A DNA stretch of 54,531 bases from a virus: the IMG/VR virus record IMGVR_UViG_3300037963_004589, positions 17,935 to 72,465 of that record, one strand, 5' to 3'. This document shows, in pieces, positions 16,293 through 24,329 of the stretch (positions are counted from its first letter, which is position 1; the number at the start of each line of letters is the position of its first letter). A program made the translations under genes and the position numbers. The notes under the pieces were generated by a model. The model was given only the letters and a program-made list of their open reading frames with translations. It was not told where the DNA came from and made no database searches.

Positions 16293-19200
16293 CTATCCAA
16301 ATTTTAAACTACCGAGTATCTGATTTATAGGAGCAAAAGCACCTGTGAATTTATACACATTACCTTTATACTTAAACACAATACCCTCACTTGGTACTAT
16401 TGCACTTAGTCCACCTATTGCCTCGAGTTTTTCTATTTGTATTTTTAATTTTTTTAATTTTTCTATTTTATCTGGTGTTTTTAATTGATTTAAAGCACTT
16501 ATAACCTCTTTTCTAATTTTTTGTACTGCTTTATTTGGTGATACTGCAATAAAACCACTAATGTTTTTAAGTATCTCAGCACCAACTTCAAAAAATAATA
16601 TTTCAAATGGTTTTATATTATCTTTGAACATTCTTTGATGGTCTTGTTTATCTGTAGAAACTACCCAATCAACAAATTTTGGATTATTTTCAAAATCTTT
16701 TTTAATATCAGGTATTTTATAACTCTTATCAAAAAATGCCCATCTGTTTACCAGTTTTACAAGTTGGTCTGATTTCAAACTCACATTATGTTGTTTTGCA
16801 GCATTGTAAACATATTCTCTCCAAAATGCCTCATGATATTCACCCAATCTATTACTATCTTTCAATGCAAATTCAGCCTGTAGTTTTTTTAATTTATTTA
16901 AAAAGTAATTTTTCTTTTTACCAAAATCTTGAGTTTTTGGTACTGTTAGAAAGTTAGGTTTTGATATTGTGTAGTTTTTTTGAACATTAGCATTTACTTG
17001 TTTAATCATTCCTTGTAACATTCTAGCACTGTCTTTGGGTTGACCAATTGGTTTACCAGTATCATTATATTCTAACGAACCATGAAATACTATTTCTGCA
17101 ACATCGTAATCAATTACATTTGCAGTTGCTGGATACATAACCTCTAAATTCATCCACTTAGTACCGTTACCAAATATTTTTTCTTTTTGTTTTTCTGACA
17201 ACTTACCTATTGATTTTTCTAAATCTTTCATTGCACCTACAAAAGCTTTTTCTATATTTCCTCTACCACTAAAAATAGCTTTTATACCATTTGTATCAGG
17301 TGCAGTTTCACCTCTATTTTTTAAATGTCCTTTATTACGAGCAGCTTTTAACTTCCCATCAATCCAACTTACCATTAAATTTTGCCCATCAAGTTTCTCT
17401 GTAACACCATCTTCTCTATCTAACTTTCCTCCTAACCCATTTATAATTATCTGTTTCAAATCTGAAAATGTAAGATTATTGTCATCAAATGGATGACTCA
17501 TGTGTCCATAGGCTCCTCCCATTAATAATAACTCCTTTGTATCTTTTAAATAACTTTCTTGAATCTTTTTAACTTTATCAACACCTTGTGTAGATGTTTT
17601 CATATCAAATGTAGGTGAATCATTTACTTTAACAGTTTTCTTACCAAAAAACTTTACAATCTCCCACCCCATTTTATCAATTATAGATTTCATATGTTTT
17701 CTATATTTTGGAAATGGGTTTGCTACACTATCAGTATTACTGCGGTTTTGATTAACTGTCCTACCAAATGTTACTGTATCAACCCTATCTGCCTCATAAG
17801 TATAATCAAAACCTGGGTCTCTTGCAGTATCATCTAAAATGTCACCCACAACTTCGTAACCTATAATGTCTGCATGTCTTTTTGAAGTTCGTTTGTAATC
17901 ACCAAATGAATTGAAAAAATCATATAATCCCTCATCAGATAAATCTCCAGCATTAAAATGATTTCCAAATGCACTTACCTCTTTTACTAATTTTTTTACT
18001 GATGGTTGATTAAAAAATTCAAATAACTTTTTAAATTTATTTACCATCATATTATACACACCTTTATCATAATATCCAAATAGTTTTTTAAAAACTTTTG
18101 GTCTATCCTCATCTTTTATTTTAGGTGAACCTAATATCTTTCTCATCGTTGTACCAGATACTTCCATTCCTGCAACACTAATACTTGTATGTGGTGCGGT
18201 CATAAAATATCCGTGTTCTTCATATCCTTTGAGATTGTTTTTATTTTTATTATAATCTTGAAAATATGATAAACCACCACTTTTCTTTTTACCACCACCT
18301 AATCTTCCTGCATCCTTTTCACCAAAAATGTATATCACTGCAGTGGTATTCGGGTCATATTTTTTTAAAACATTTTGTGCTTTTAATGGAACTTTTTCCT
18401 TTATAATACGATTTGCTGGAACACCCATTTTTACCATATGTCGAACTTTCTCTTTATAGTTCATTGGATGTCGTGGTGGTTGTTTTATATCTGATGTAGT
18501 GATATATGCATCATCTACTTTTGATTTTAACCACTTGTAAGTTTTTAAATGATGTGGGCCAAATGGTTGATATCTACCACCATAGATACCAACAACTTTT
18601 TTAATTTTTTGTTCGGTAATGGACATATTATCCCCATTTTCTATACCTAAATATACATCATTTTCACTATATAAGTCAAGTGTTTTTTTTATATTTTCAT
18701 CCATTTTTAATTTTTTTCGTAAAGAACTAATTTTCTTTATAAGTTCTTTTTGTTTAGGAGAACCTGGTATCATCTTCATAGCTTGATTGTACATTTTGAA
18801 CAAGTCTTTATTTTCTCCTATAGCATCATATCCTATAAGTGCTACTGCTAAATCTCTATCAGAATTTCCTCTGAATTGTTTTGCCACTTTTCTATAATTC
18901 TTGTTAATCATAGCAGAAGCTTTTTTTGCAGATTTTGTATATTGTGTAAGAAATTTATGTATAGCACTAATTTGTGCTTTATTTTCATTTACCTTTTTAT
19001 AACCACTACCATAAGGAACTGAAGTATTACCTTTCTTCTTCATTTTGTTTATTCCTTTTCTACTTGGTGATGGAACTACTCCAACCATCTCAGTTTTTTT
19101 CTTTTTCTTTTTAGATATCTTAGGGTCATAATAACGATGTTCTCCATCTGGATTATTTTGTGGTACATTACCTACATTTTTTAAATAATGTGGGTAATTT

Positions 19201-19691
19201 AACATTTCTTTCTTAGTTTTCTTTTTCATTTGATTAATAAATTTTCTATAAACACCTGCTTGTGCCTTCTTACCCATTTCTTTTGCTCGTTGTTCCATTG
19301 CAACTGCAGCCTGTATCTTATGTGCATGAGTCTTACCACTATTTTTGATTTTACTAACTGATGCTTGTGCATCCTTGACAGTGGCAAACTTCAGTCCTTT
19401 GATTGTTCCTTTTGGATTTTCATCTGTGTATAAATCCGAATGATTGGGTGAGTTTCTGTGTTGGCCCTTTTTACGAGGTACTCTAGCAGCCTCTTCAACT
19501 TTTTTCTCGATTCTAAATTTTAATGCAGACCTTCCATTTATCAATAAATCACCCTTCTCATTATAATCTATAGATTTTACTACAACCTTTTTATTTTTAA
19601 ATCTACCCATCAAAACAGTATCACCTATTTCTACAGGTAGTTTAATATCTTCAGTTAGAGGTTTAATTAACCATTTTATAAGTTTATCCAT
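16293..19691 (-). CDS. NadM-like nucleotidyltransferase / RNA-ligase-like fusion
   Basis: A 1132-aa multidomain protein. Residues 1-60 hold an N-terminal L-T-E14 tag and a small beta domain. About 85-162 is a phage module with S-D-L-Y-T-D-E-N-P-K-G-T-I and T-H-A-H-K-I-Q-A-A. About 364-550 is a nucleotidyltransferase fold: G-G-R-Y-Q-P-F-G-P-H-H (HxGH motif altered, last His kept at 381) and V-S-G-T-T-M-R at 511-517, as in NMN adenylyltransferases. About 720-1132 is a covalent nucleotidyltransferase: K766-L-D-G (motif I), N-L-E-V-M-Y-P at 848, S-E-G-I-V-F-K-Y at 1101, and K-F-T at 1114. Candidate gp21 sites I-T-E360, L-F-E558 and I-Q-E712 lie exactly between domains. Possible roles are NAD salvage plus RNA repair, perhaps delivered from the head. 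Domains are well supported; activity and packaging are inferred. Confidence 0.8.
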   Translation of the reverse strand: MDKLIKWLIKPLTEDIKLPVEIGDTVLMGRFKNKKVVVKSIDYNEKGDLLINGRSALKFRIEKKVEEAARVPRKKGQHRNSPNHSDLYTDENPKGTIKGLKFATVKDAQASVSKIKNSGKTHAHKIQAAVAMEQRAKEMGKKAQAGVYRKFINQMKKKTKKEMLNYPHYLKNVGNVPQNNPDGEHRYYDPKISKKKKKKTEMVGVVPSPSRKGINKMKKKGNTSVPYGSGYKKVNENKAQISAIHKFLTQYTKSAKKASAMINKNYRKVAKQFRGNSDRDLAVALIGYDAIGENKDLFKMYNQAMKMIPGSPKQKELIKKISSLRKKLKMDENIKKTLDLYSENDVYLGIENGDNMSITEQKIKKVVGIYGGRYQPFGPHHLKTYKWLKSKVDDAYITTSDIKQPPRHPMNYKEKVRHMVKMGVPANRIIKEKVPLKAQNVLKKYDPNTTAVIYIFGEKDAGRLGGGKKKSGGLSYFQDYNKNKNNLKGYEEHGYFMTAPHTSISVAGMEVSGTTMRKILGSPKIKDEDRPKVFKKLFGYYDKGVYNMMVNKFKKLFEFFNQPSVKKLVKEVSAFGNHFNAGDLSDEGLYDFFNSFGDYKRTSKRHADIIGYEVVGDILDDTARDPGFDYTYEADRVDTVTFGRTVNQNRSNTDSVANPFPKYRKHMKSIIDKMGWEIVKFFGKKTVKVNDSPTFDMKTSTQGVDKVKKIQESYLKDTKELLLMGGAYGHMSHPFDDNNLTFSDLKQIIINGLGGKLDREDGVTEKLDGQNLMVSWIDGKLKAARNKGHLKNRGETAPDTNGIKAIFSGRGNIEKAFVGAMKDLEKSIGKLSEKQKEKIFGNGTKWMNLEVMYPATANVIDYDVAEIVFHGSLEYNDTGKPIGQPKDSARMLQGMIKQVNANVQKNYTISKPNFLTVPKTQDFGKKKNYFLNKLKKLQAEFALKDSNRLGEYHEAFWREYVYNAAKQHNVSLKSDQLVKLVNRWAFFDKSYKIPDIKKDFENNPKFVDWVVSTDKQDHQRMFKDNIKPFEILFFEVGAEILKNISGFIAVSPNKAVQKIRKEVISALNQLKTPDKIEKLKKLKIQIEKLEAIGGLSAIVPSEGIVFKYKGNVYKFTGAFAPINQILGSLKFG

Positions 19692-19692
19692 C

Positions 19693-19908
19693 TTACTTTA
19701 TTTTTACACCAGCTAAAACAACTTTTCCTCTTTTGGTCTTACCCTCTATAGCTTTTTGCAAATCCTTACCACGAAATGATAGTGTTAATTCTATTTTTTT
19801 ACCAGTAATAATTAAATCTTCGTTATTTATACCCATTACTTTGAATGATAAATTATTTTCAATCTCTGTGGTTTTTGTTTCACTTAATAAATCTTTTAGT
19901 TTAATCAT
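19693..19908 (-). CDS. Small protein with capsid-targeting-like leader
   Basis: Not recognised. A 71-aa product beginning M-I-K-L-K-D-L-L-S-E-T. L-S-E resembles the prohead-protease site, and the leader is very close to that of the protein at 5487-5855. The remaining about 60 residues look like a small beta-rich domain (F-K-V-M-G-I-N-N-E-D-L-I-I-T-G-K-K-I). It overlaps the upstream gene by ATGA, so translation is coupled. An internal head protein is the proposed role. Confidence 0.6.
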   Translation of the reverse strand: MIKLKDLLSETKTTEIENNLSFKVMGINNEDLIITGKKIELTLSFRGKDLQKAIEGKTKRGKVVLAGVKIK

Positions 19909-20165
19909 TTTAATATCCGTATTTTTGATTTATAATTTCTCAAAACTTTTTTTGCACCTATCCCAATTCCTGCATCCATTTTTCTTTGAGTGATTTCATA
20001 CTGGTCTTTACCTAAATCTTTAATAAAGTAATCTGTTTTTTTTACTCTACCACTATCCATTTTTTTATCTAACATTTGTTTTACTATCTTTTTATCTAAA
20101 GTAGTTAGGTGACCAGATAATACTTTAATCTTAATCTCGTTAATTAATTCTAATAATTTTACCAT
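19905..20165 (-). CDS. Small basic protein
   Basis: Not recognised. An 86-aa basic protein with leader M-V-K-L-L-E-L-I-N-E-I, where L-I-N-E is another possible prohead-protease site. It overlaps the upstream gene by 7 nt with only a weak RBS, and the downstream gene by ATGA. It belongs to the same string of small late genes. No other motif is visible. Confidence 0.55.
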   Translation of the reverse strand: MVKLLELINEIKIKVLSGHLTTLDKKIVKQMLDKKMDSGRVKKTDYFIKDLGKDQYEITQRKMDAGIGIGAKKVLRNYKSKIRILK

Positions 20166-21265
20166 TTTCTACAAGACCAGTAACGAGCTTTATGTCTTGG
20201 GCCTGGATTATCACAATTGTGTCTAGCTCTAAATGATTTACGAGCCTTAGGATTTGATTTCCTAATTCTCATTGTACCACCTTTAGCATCACCACCTTGT
20301 CCAAAGTTTACCTTAACAACATTACCTTTTGGATTCTTCACATAAACCTTGAATTTTTTTACATCCCCTTGCATAATCTTACCAAGTTTAACTTTACGAC
20401 CTTGATATTCTGCTTCATTTAAATCTTCAGTTTTAAAACCAAAAGTATACCCACCATATTCACCTGTATTGGATTCGTAGTAGAGTTCATTTTCACCTAA
20501 CCAAACATTAGTTTGAACACCCTCTTTCTTTACGCAATTAGGATACACTTTACCGAACATTTTCTTAGTTCCCTTTTTCTCATATCCTTTCCAACACTTC
20601 TCATCAAGACTCCAAACCTTAGTTTCTTTTACATCTTCTTTTTTTCCACTAAAACTATACTTGGACTTTCCGTATAACTTCTTTTTTGTTGCCCTTTCTC
20701 TTTCTAAAGCTGCACTATAAATAGCTTGAGCTTTCTTAACTAATGCTGGTGGATATGTCTTTGTACCTTGATTCATTACAGAAGCTACGGTAACCGTCTT
20801 ACCAGTCTTTGGATTTTTTAATTTTTGTTTTTCAGCCTGCATTGTAGGTGGGAGACCAAACTCTTTTACAACTGACTCCTTTTTACTTTTGTTACCCCAA
20901 TTCTTAGCACCTACTTTTCTACATTTTACTAATGCACCACTTGCATAAGCAGATGGCCATACATCGTAACGAGCTTTTACCTTGCGATAACAAGCATCTT
21001 TTTTACCTGCTGCTTCATCAAATTGAGCTTCTGTGATTGGTTTACCTACCAACTCTTCTAACTTTGAACTCATTACATTCTCCTTCTTAAAAAATTTTTT
21101 AATTGCTGATAATGCCCTATGGTGTAATTTATGGTTCTTATTTTTTAATGCAGTCTTATATGTTACATTTTTTGCAATCTGTCGTTTTAACATATCATCA
21201 TATGCTTTTTTATTTACAATTTGCATATTTGGTACTAATTCATGTATATCCATATCTTCTCTCAT
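20159..21265 (-). CDS. Modular cysteine-containing virion-type protein
   Basis: A 368-aa basic protein of modules that I recall from marine phages: K-K-D-A-C-Y-R-K-V-K-A-R-Y-D-V-W-P-S-A-Y-type at about 88-125; K-C-W-K-G-Y-E-K-K-G-T-K-K-M-F-G-K plus P-N-C-V-K-K at about 228-252; and a C-terminal R-H-N-C-D-N-P-G-P-R-H-K-A-R-Y-W-S-C-R-K-W. Possible gp21 sites are P-I-T-E before A near residue 80 and L-N-E before A near residue 288. ATG 21265 overlaps the upstream stop (TAATG) without a good RBS, while a strong internal site at 21073 would give a 304-aa form. Function unknown. Confidence 0.75.
   Translation of the reverse strand: MREDMDIHELVPNMQIVNKKAYDDMLKRQIAKNVTYKTALKNKNHKLHHRALSAIKKFFKKENVMSSKLEELVGKPITEAQFDEAAGKKDACYRKVKARYDVWPSAYASGALVKCRKVGAKNWGNKSKKESVVKEFGLPPTMQAEKQKLKNPKTGKTVTVASVMNQGTKTYPPALVKKAQAIYSAALERERATKKKLYGKSKYSFSGKKEDVKETKVWSLDEKCWKGYEKKGTKKMFGKVYPNCVKKEGVQTNVWLGENELYYESNTGEYGGYTFGFKTEDLNEAEYQGRKVKLGKIMQGDVKKFKVYVKNPKGNVVKVNFGQGGDAKGGTMRIRKSNPKARKSFRARHNCDNPGPRHKARYWSCRKW
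21080..21085 (-). promoter_or_regulatory. Strong internal ribosome binding site
   Basis: AAGGAG on the minus strand lies 6 nt before an in-frame ATG at 21073 inside the gene at 20159-21265. It is stronger than anything before the annotated start at 21265. The short product would begin M-S-S-K-L-E-E-L. Either this is the true start and the upstream 64 codons are a separate short gene frame, or two nested products are made. Confidence 0.6.
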
Positions 21266-21609
21266 TATTTTTTTGGTTTAGTAGAAACTCTTATTGGTTT
21301 CTTACCACCACCTCTCAAATCAGAAGTACCACCCCTTCCAGCTTTATTTTGAGCTGCTCGTTTTCTACGAGTGGCACTTGCTTTTTGTTTTTTAGTCATA
21401 CTGGCGGCTTTAGATTTTGGTACACATTTGGCATATCCTCGTTTCTTACCACTTGTTCCACATGGTGGATGTCCACCACCCTTTTTCTTTTTACCAATGT
21501 TTACCCACTTATCTTGAAACCATTTTCTAAGGTTCTCATTTACAGGTAATCCACAACTAACACAAAGATTATCTCTAATAATATTTACTTGTTCTTTTGT
21601 AAGTTTCAT
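21265..21609 (-). CDS. Basic Cys-containing phage module protein
   Basis: A 114-aa, very basic protein. N-terminal C-V-S-C-G (residues 16-20) is a half zinc-knuckle-like pair. The body matches a module common in marine phage and large-virus proteins: W-F-Q-D-K-W-V-N-I-G-K-K-K-K-G-G-G-H, P-C-G-T-S-G-K-K-R-G-Y-A-K-C, and S-M-T-K-K-Q-K-A-S-A. It probably binds nucleic acid or sits in the virion interior. It is coupled to both neighbours by TAATG overlaps. Confidence 0.65.
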   Translation of the reverse strand: MKLTKEQVNIIRDNLCVSCGLPVNENLRKWFQDKWVNIGKKKKGGGHPPCGTSGKKRGYAKCVPKSKAASMTKKQKASATRRKRAAQNKAGRGGTSDLRGGGKKPIRVSTKPKK

Positions 21610-21893
21610 TACTTTATCAACTTAATTACTGTACCACCCGTGGTAACAACTTTCTTCAGTGCGATTGGATACAATTGACCTGTTACTAATCCAGCAGTCA
21701 AATCACCACCATCAGCTGCACTTAGTGTATATCCTGTTCCTGCTTCAATTATGAATGCAGTATTTTTAAATGAACCTGTTGGCTCATATGTTGTTGATGC
21801 TCCTACTTCGAATGTTTCTTTGTAAGAATTTGGTCTCGGTATTGTTTTTACTCTACTTACAAATGAACCTGTAGCTGGTGCTGGATATGACAT
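21609..21893 (-). CDS. Small beta-rich structural-type protein
   Basis: Not recognised. A 94-aa protein rich in Thr, Gly and Val with alternating hydrophobic residues, giving a beta-sandwich look. It ends G-G-T-V-I-K-L-I-K. ATAGGAGAAA lies before ATG 21893. Size and composition resemble head-decoration or small tail proteins, but no family is visible. Confidence 0.6.
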   Translation of the reverse strand: MSYPAPATGSFVSRVKTIPRPNSYKETFEVGASTTYEPTGSFKNTAFIIEAGTGYTLSAADGGDLTAGLVTGQLYPIALKKVVTTGGTVIKLIK

Positions 21894-21902
21894 TTTTTTC
21901 TC

Positions 21903-22385
21903 CTATACTGATAAGGTTCTTTTGAACCATCCAAACAAAAATCTTTCTTGTTCGGGTTTTCTATTAACTAAATCATAATAATGCTTTAAACGATAACAAC
22001 GAACTCTATCATCTGATGGTTTATATGTGTTTATTGCCTGTAATGTTTTTGGTCCTAAACCACCATCAACTGCTAAATCACTACCTTTTGCATTAGCCGC
22101 TCGTTGTAATATCTTTACTGCAGTACCTTTACCTTGATTTACACACATATCAAAATATATGTGTCTTAAATTTTCGGGTATATCATCTACCTTGTTCTTA
22201 TCCCAATAATCTTTTTTATAAATTTCTTTAGCACCTTCTTTTGTAAGGTTCTTTATATCTACATTTGGATAAAATCTTTTTGCGATTCCAAAATTAGTTT
22301 CACCACCTAAATCTGCAGGGTCGTGAACATATCCGCCTTCGTGTTTTAGTGTTACTTCAATTATATCATCGAAAGTAGTTAGCAT
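21903..22385 (-). CDS. Endolysin, GH108-type muramidase
   Basis: Cleaves peptidoglycan glycan strands at lysis. The 160-aa protein begins with the GH108 signature, H-E-G-G-Y with probable catalytic Glu16, then D-P-A-D-L-G-G-E-T-N-F-G-I-A. A C-terminal PG-binding-type region (V-D-G-G-L-G-P-K-T-L-Q-A-I, about 107-119) follows. Length is typical of the family. No signal peptide is seen, so a holin or other export route is needed. ATG 22385 has AGGGGA 6 nt upstream and the conserved octamer about 25 nt upstream, suggesting its own promoter at the junction between glycan and virion regions. Confidence 0.88.
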   Translation of the reverse strand: MLTTFDDIIEVTLKHEGGYVHDPADLGGETNFGIAKRFYPNVDIKNLTKEGAKEIYKKDYWDKNKVDDIPENLRHIYFDMCVNQGKGTAVKILQRAANAKGSDLAVDGGLGPKTLQAINTYKPSDDRVRCYRLKHYYDLVNRKPEQERFLFGWFKRTLSV

Positions 22386-22409
22386 TATATTCCCCTATAA
22401 TTATACAAT

Positions 22410-22417
22410 TATAAATA
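22410..22417 (-). promoter_or_regulatory. Conserved intergenic octamer (copy 5 of 5)
   Basis: TATAAATA on the plus strand (TTATAAATATAA) lies in the 46-bp gap 22386-22431, the only sizeable gap after the 32-kb glycan run. On the transcribed strand it reads TTTATATTTATAAT and lies 24 nt before the endolysin start. A promoter here would start the lysis/virion transcript. Confidence 0.45.
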
Positions 22418-22431
22418 TAAAGAAATTAAAT

Positions 22432-22821
22432 TTACCATATTTTTGTTCGTAATCTTCTTCGACCTTCAATACCCTTTTTCCAACAAAATCCATGATTTCT
22501 CCATAATTTATCAAAATATACTGGTATGGTATCTACTCCTAAGTAAAAATACGCATGAAATCTATGCCAACCATCCATAATTTGATGTTTTCGATTTAAA
22601 TATATTGGTAGTTCTATATTCTGTTTTATCAATTTTTGAAAATATAAAAATAATGCCTTATTAGTATTATCACCAACACACTCACAAACTGGTCCCTCTT
22701 CATCATTTCTTGGTTTATCCCAATAATCAAATGTATCTGTAATGTTTATATCAACTTTATCAATATCTATATAATGTTTAGTAGGTGGAAATAAAACTTC
22801 AAAGAACTCTCTCTCACTCAT
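22432..22821 (-). CDS. ParB/Srx-fold-like small protein
   Basis: A 129-aa protein with L-P-I-Y-L-N-R-K-H-Q-I-M-D-G-W-H-R-F-H-A followed by G-V-D-T-I-P-V-Y-F, the pattern of ParB-like nuclease-fold proteins (ligand-binding G-x-H-R box and trailing I-P-V strand). Members bind nucleotides and range from DNA-partition proteins to small-molecule kinases. Short, without an HTH, so chromosome partition is unlikely. It is last in the glycan run and overlaps a 33-aa gene by ATGA. Function is open. Confidence 0.65.
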   Translation of the reverse strand: MSEREFFEVLFPPTKHYIDIDKVDINITDTFDYWDKPRNDEEGPVCECVGDNTNKALFLYFQKLIKQNIELPIYLNRKHQIMDGWHRFHAYFYLGVDTIPVYFDKLWRNHGFCWKKGIEGRRRLRTKIW

Positions 22822-22919
22822 TTATAAATAAATGGGTCTCTTTTTTTTATTTCCTTTAACTTCTTACGAAATTTATATTCTGTAACAAGTTTATGCCATA
22901 TTTTTTTAAAAAACTTCAT
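22818..22919 (-). CDS. 33-aa basic micro-protein
   Basis: A short gene seen by eye. AAGGAG lies 5 nt before ATG 22919, and the TGA overlaps the next ATG (ATGA at 22821-22818). The product begins M-K-F-F-K-K-I-W-H-K-L-V-T and is strongly basic and amphipathic, so it might bind a membrane. It overlaps the end of the upstream SGNH gene by 14 nt. Good RBS and perfect coupling suggest it is real, but it could be a leader for the ParB-like gene. Confidence 0.55.
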   Translation of the reverse strand: MKFFKKIWHKLVTEYKFRKKLKEIKKRDPFIYK

Positions 22920-23658
22920 AATTACTCCTTATATATTTTTCTAAAACCTCTGCCCATGCAATATGTGATTTATCTGTTGGGTGAGATGATTTAAAGTACT
23001 CATCATTTTTACCCCAATTAGTGTTAAATTTATCTTCAATATACTCTCTAAAGTGTGGTTTAAAATCTCTATTATAAATATTATCTAAATCAATATCTTG
23101 ATATAAATTGTAACTTTCAAAATCTGAAGATAACTCTGCATCAAAACAATTAAAAATTAAATATTGAATTTTTTTCATTTTTAAAAAATTTTGTAAATTA
23201 ATAATATTGTACACATGTCGTTTTACTAACATTTCAAGGTTTTCAATATTAGGAATGTATTGATTTAATAAATGGTTTTCAACATTGGTGAGTTTCTTTT
23301 TAACCTGCTTTATTGCACTATATCTAAATAATGAAGTTAATCCAATAACAACAAAAATATCTTTTTTTCCCAATGAATGTAGATACTCTATTGAATACAT
23401 AGTCGTATCCACTATCCTATCTATACTTGCACCTAATCTACCACAATTCCAAGTCTCTACACCAAGTTTTTTACCTAATACTTTTGGCCAGATTTGACTA
23501 TTATAAAACTTATGAGTAGTTTTATGGTCACACATATTTGTATCACTACCAAAATTAGGTATTATATTATATTCTGAAGTTGGTGTTACCTCCCAATCAA
23601 CTGTTTGAGAGGGTGAATCACCACCAGTCCAACTATCTCCGTTAGTCAAGAGAATCAT
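22906..23658 (-). CDS. SGNH hydrolase-like protein, paralogue 1
   Basis: A 250-aa protein with the first SGNH block N-G-D-S-W-T-G-G (nucleophile Ser9), a block II-like G-R-L-G-A-S-I-D, V-I-G-L-T-S-L-F-R in place of the usual G-x-N-D block, and a last block S-S-H-P-T-D-K-S-H with the catalytic His. SGNH enzymes are esterases or acetyl-transfer enzymes. Within a glycan locus, adding or removing O-acyl groups is the likely role. It overlaps the methyltransferase upstream by ATGA. Six relatives lie in this window. Confidence 0.72.
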   Translation of the reverse strand: MILLTNGDSWTGGDSPSQTVDWEVTPTSEYNIIPNFGSDTNMCDHKTTHKFYNSQIWPKVLGKKLGVETWNCGRLGASIDRIVDTTMYSIEYLHSLGKKDIFVVIGLTSLFRYSAIKQVKKKLTNVENHLLNQYIPNIENLEMLVKRHVYNIINLQNFLKMKKIQYLIFNCFDAELSSDFESYNLYQDIDLDNIYNRDFKPHFREYIEDKFNTNWGKNDEYFKSSHPTDKSHIAWAEVLEKYIRSNYEVF

Positions 23659-24329
23659 TTTAATTCCTTTGTTATTGAATAGCTATATGCAACAAGTGGT
23701 TTACCATTTTTATCCACCCTACTATTATCGACTCCTTGTGATTCTAAATAAATCGGAGTATCCTCCGAAAAAAAATCATTTAATGCCCGTTCTACCCCAA
23801 AAGTTTCATCACTTTTTAAATCATATAAAGAATAATCATCTCCAAATAATAAACCACCACTTTTTATTTTAGGCCACCATGCTTTTAAATCTCCCAATAC
23901 ACCATCATAACTATGATTTGCATCTAAGTAAATCCAGTCCAATGAATTATCATCAAATAAATTTGCTGCTTCAATTGTATCACTTTTTATCAACTCAATA
24001 TTTTTATCTTTTGACCATTCTAATATTTTATTATATTCTTGTAAAGTGTTTTCTTTCGTACCAAAATAATAATTACCATCTTCAGGTTCATCCCAATGGT
24101 CAATTAAATATAATTTAGTTGGGTTAGAATAATCCCATAACCATTTAGCATTCTTACCACCTGCTACTCCAATCTCTGCACCAACACAATTATGTGGAAC
24201 ATTATTCTTGACAAAGTTTATTCGTGGTGGGTTGTGTCTTCGTTTACCTAAAACTTTAGGTGGATTTGCTAACAACTTAGGTTCGGTATAGAGTTCATAT
24301 ATTAACTCTCTGTAATTAATTAATCTCAT
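23655..24329 (-). CDS. Class I SAM methyltransferase, tandem copy A
   Basis: A 224-aa protein of the Methyltransf_24 type: SAM-binding V-G-A-E-I-G-V-A-G-G-K-N-A, then L-Y-L-I-D-H-W-D, then L-D-W-I-Y-L-D-A-N-H-S-Y-D-G-V and G-G-L-L-F-G-D-D-Y. It is clearly a tandem duplicate of the next upstream gene, with well over half of the positions identical by eye in the C-terminal half. Such enzymes often O-methylate sugars in polysaccharide loci. ATGA overlaps on both sides indicate coupled translation. Confidence 0.8.
   Translation of the reverse strand: MRLINYRELIYELYTEPKLLANPPKVLGKRRHNPPRINFVKNNVPHNCVGAEIGVAGGKNAKWLWDYSNPTKLYLIDHWDEPEDGNYYFGTKENTLQEYNKILEWSKDKNIELIKSDTIEAANLFDDNSLDWIYLDANHSYDGVLGDLKAWWPKIKSGGLLFGDDYSLYDLKSDETFGVERALNDFFSEDTPIYLESQGVDNSRVDKNGKPLVAYSYSITKELK

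Noticed and set aside
22396-22411. Short AT-only hairpin near the endolysin start
   Set aside because: A 6-bp AT stem without a U-tract or G/C pairs is too weak to call a terminator.
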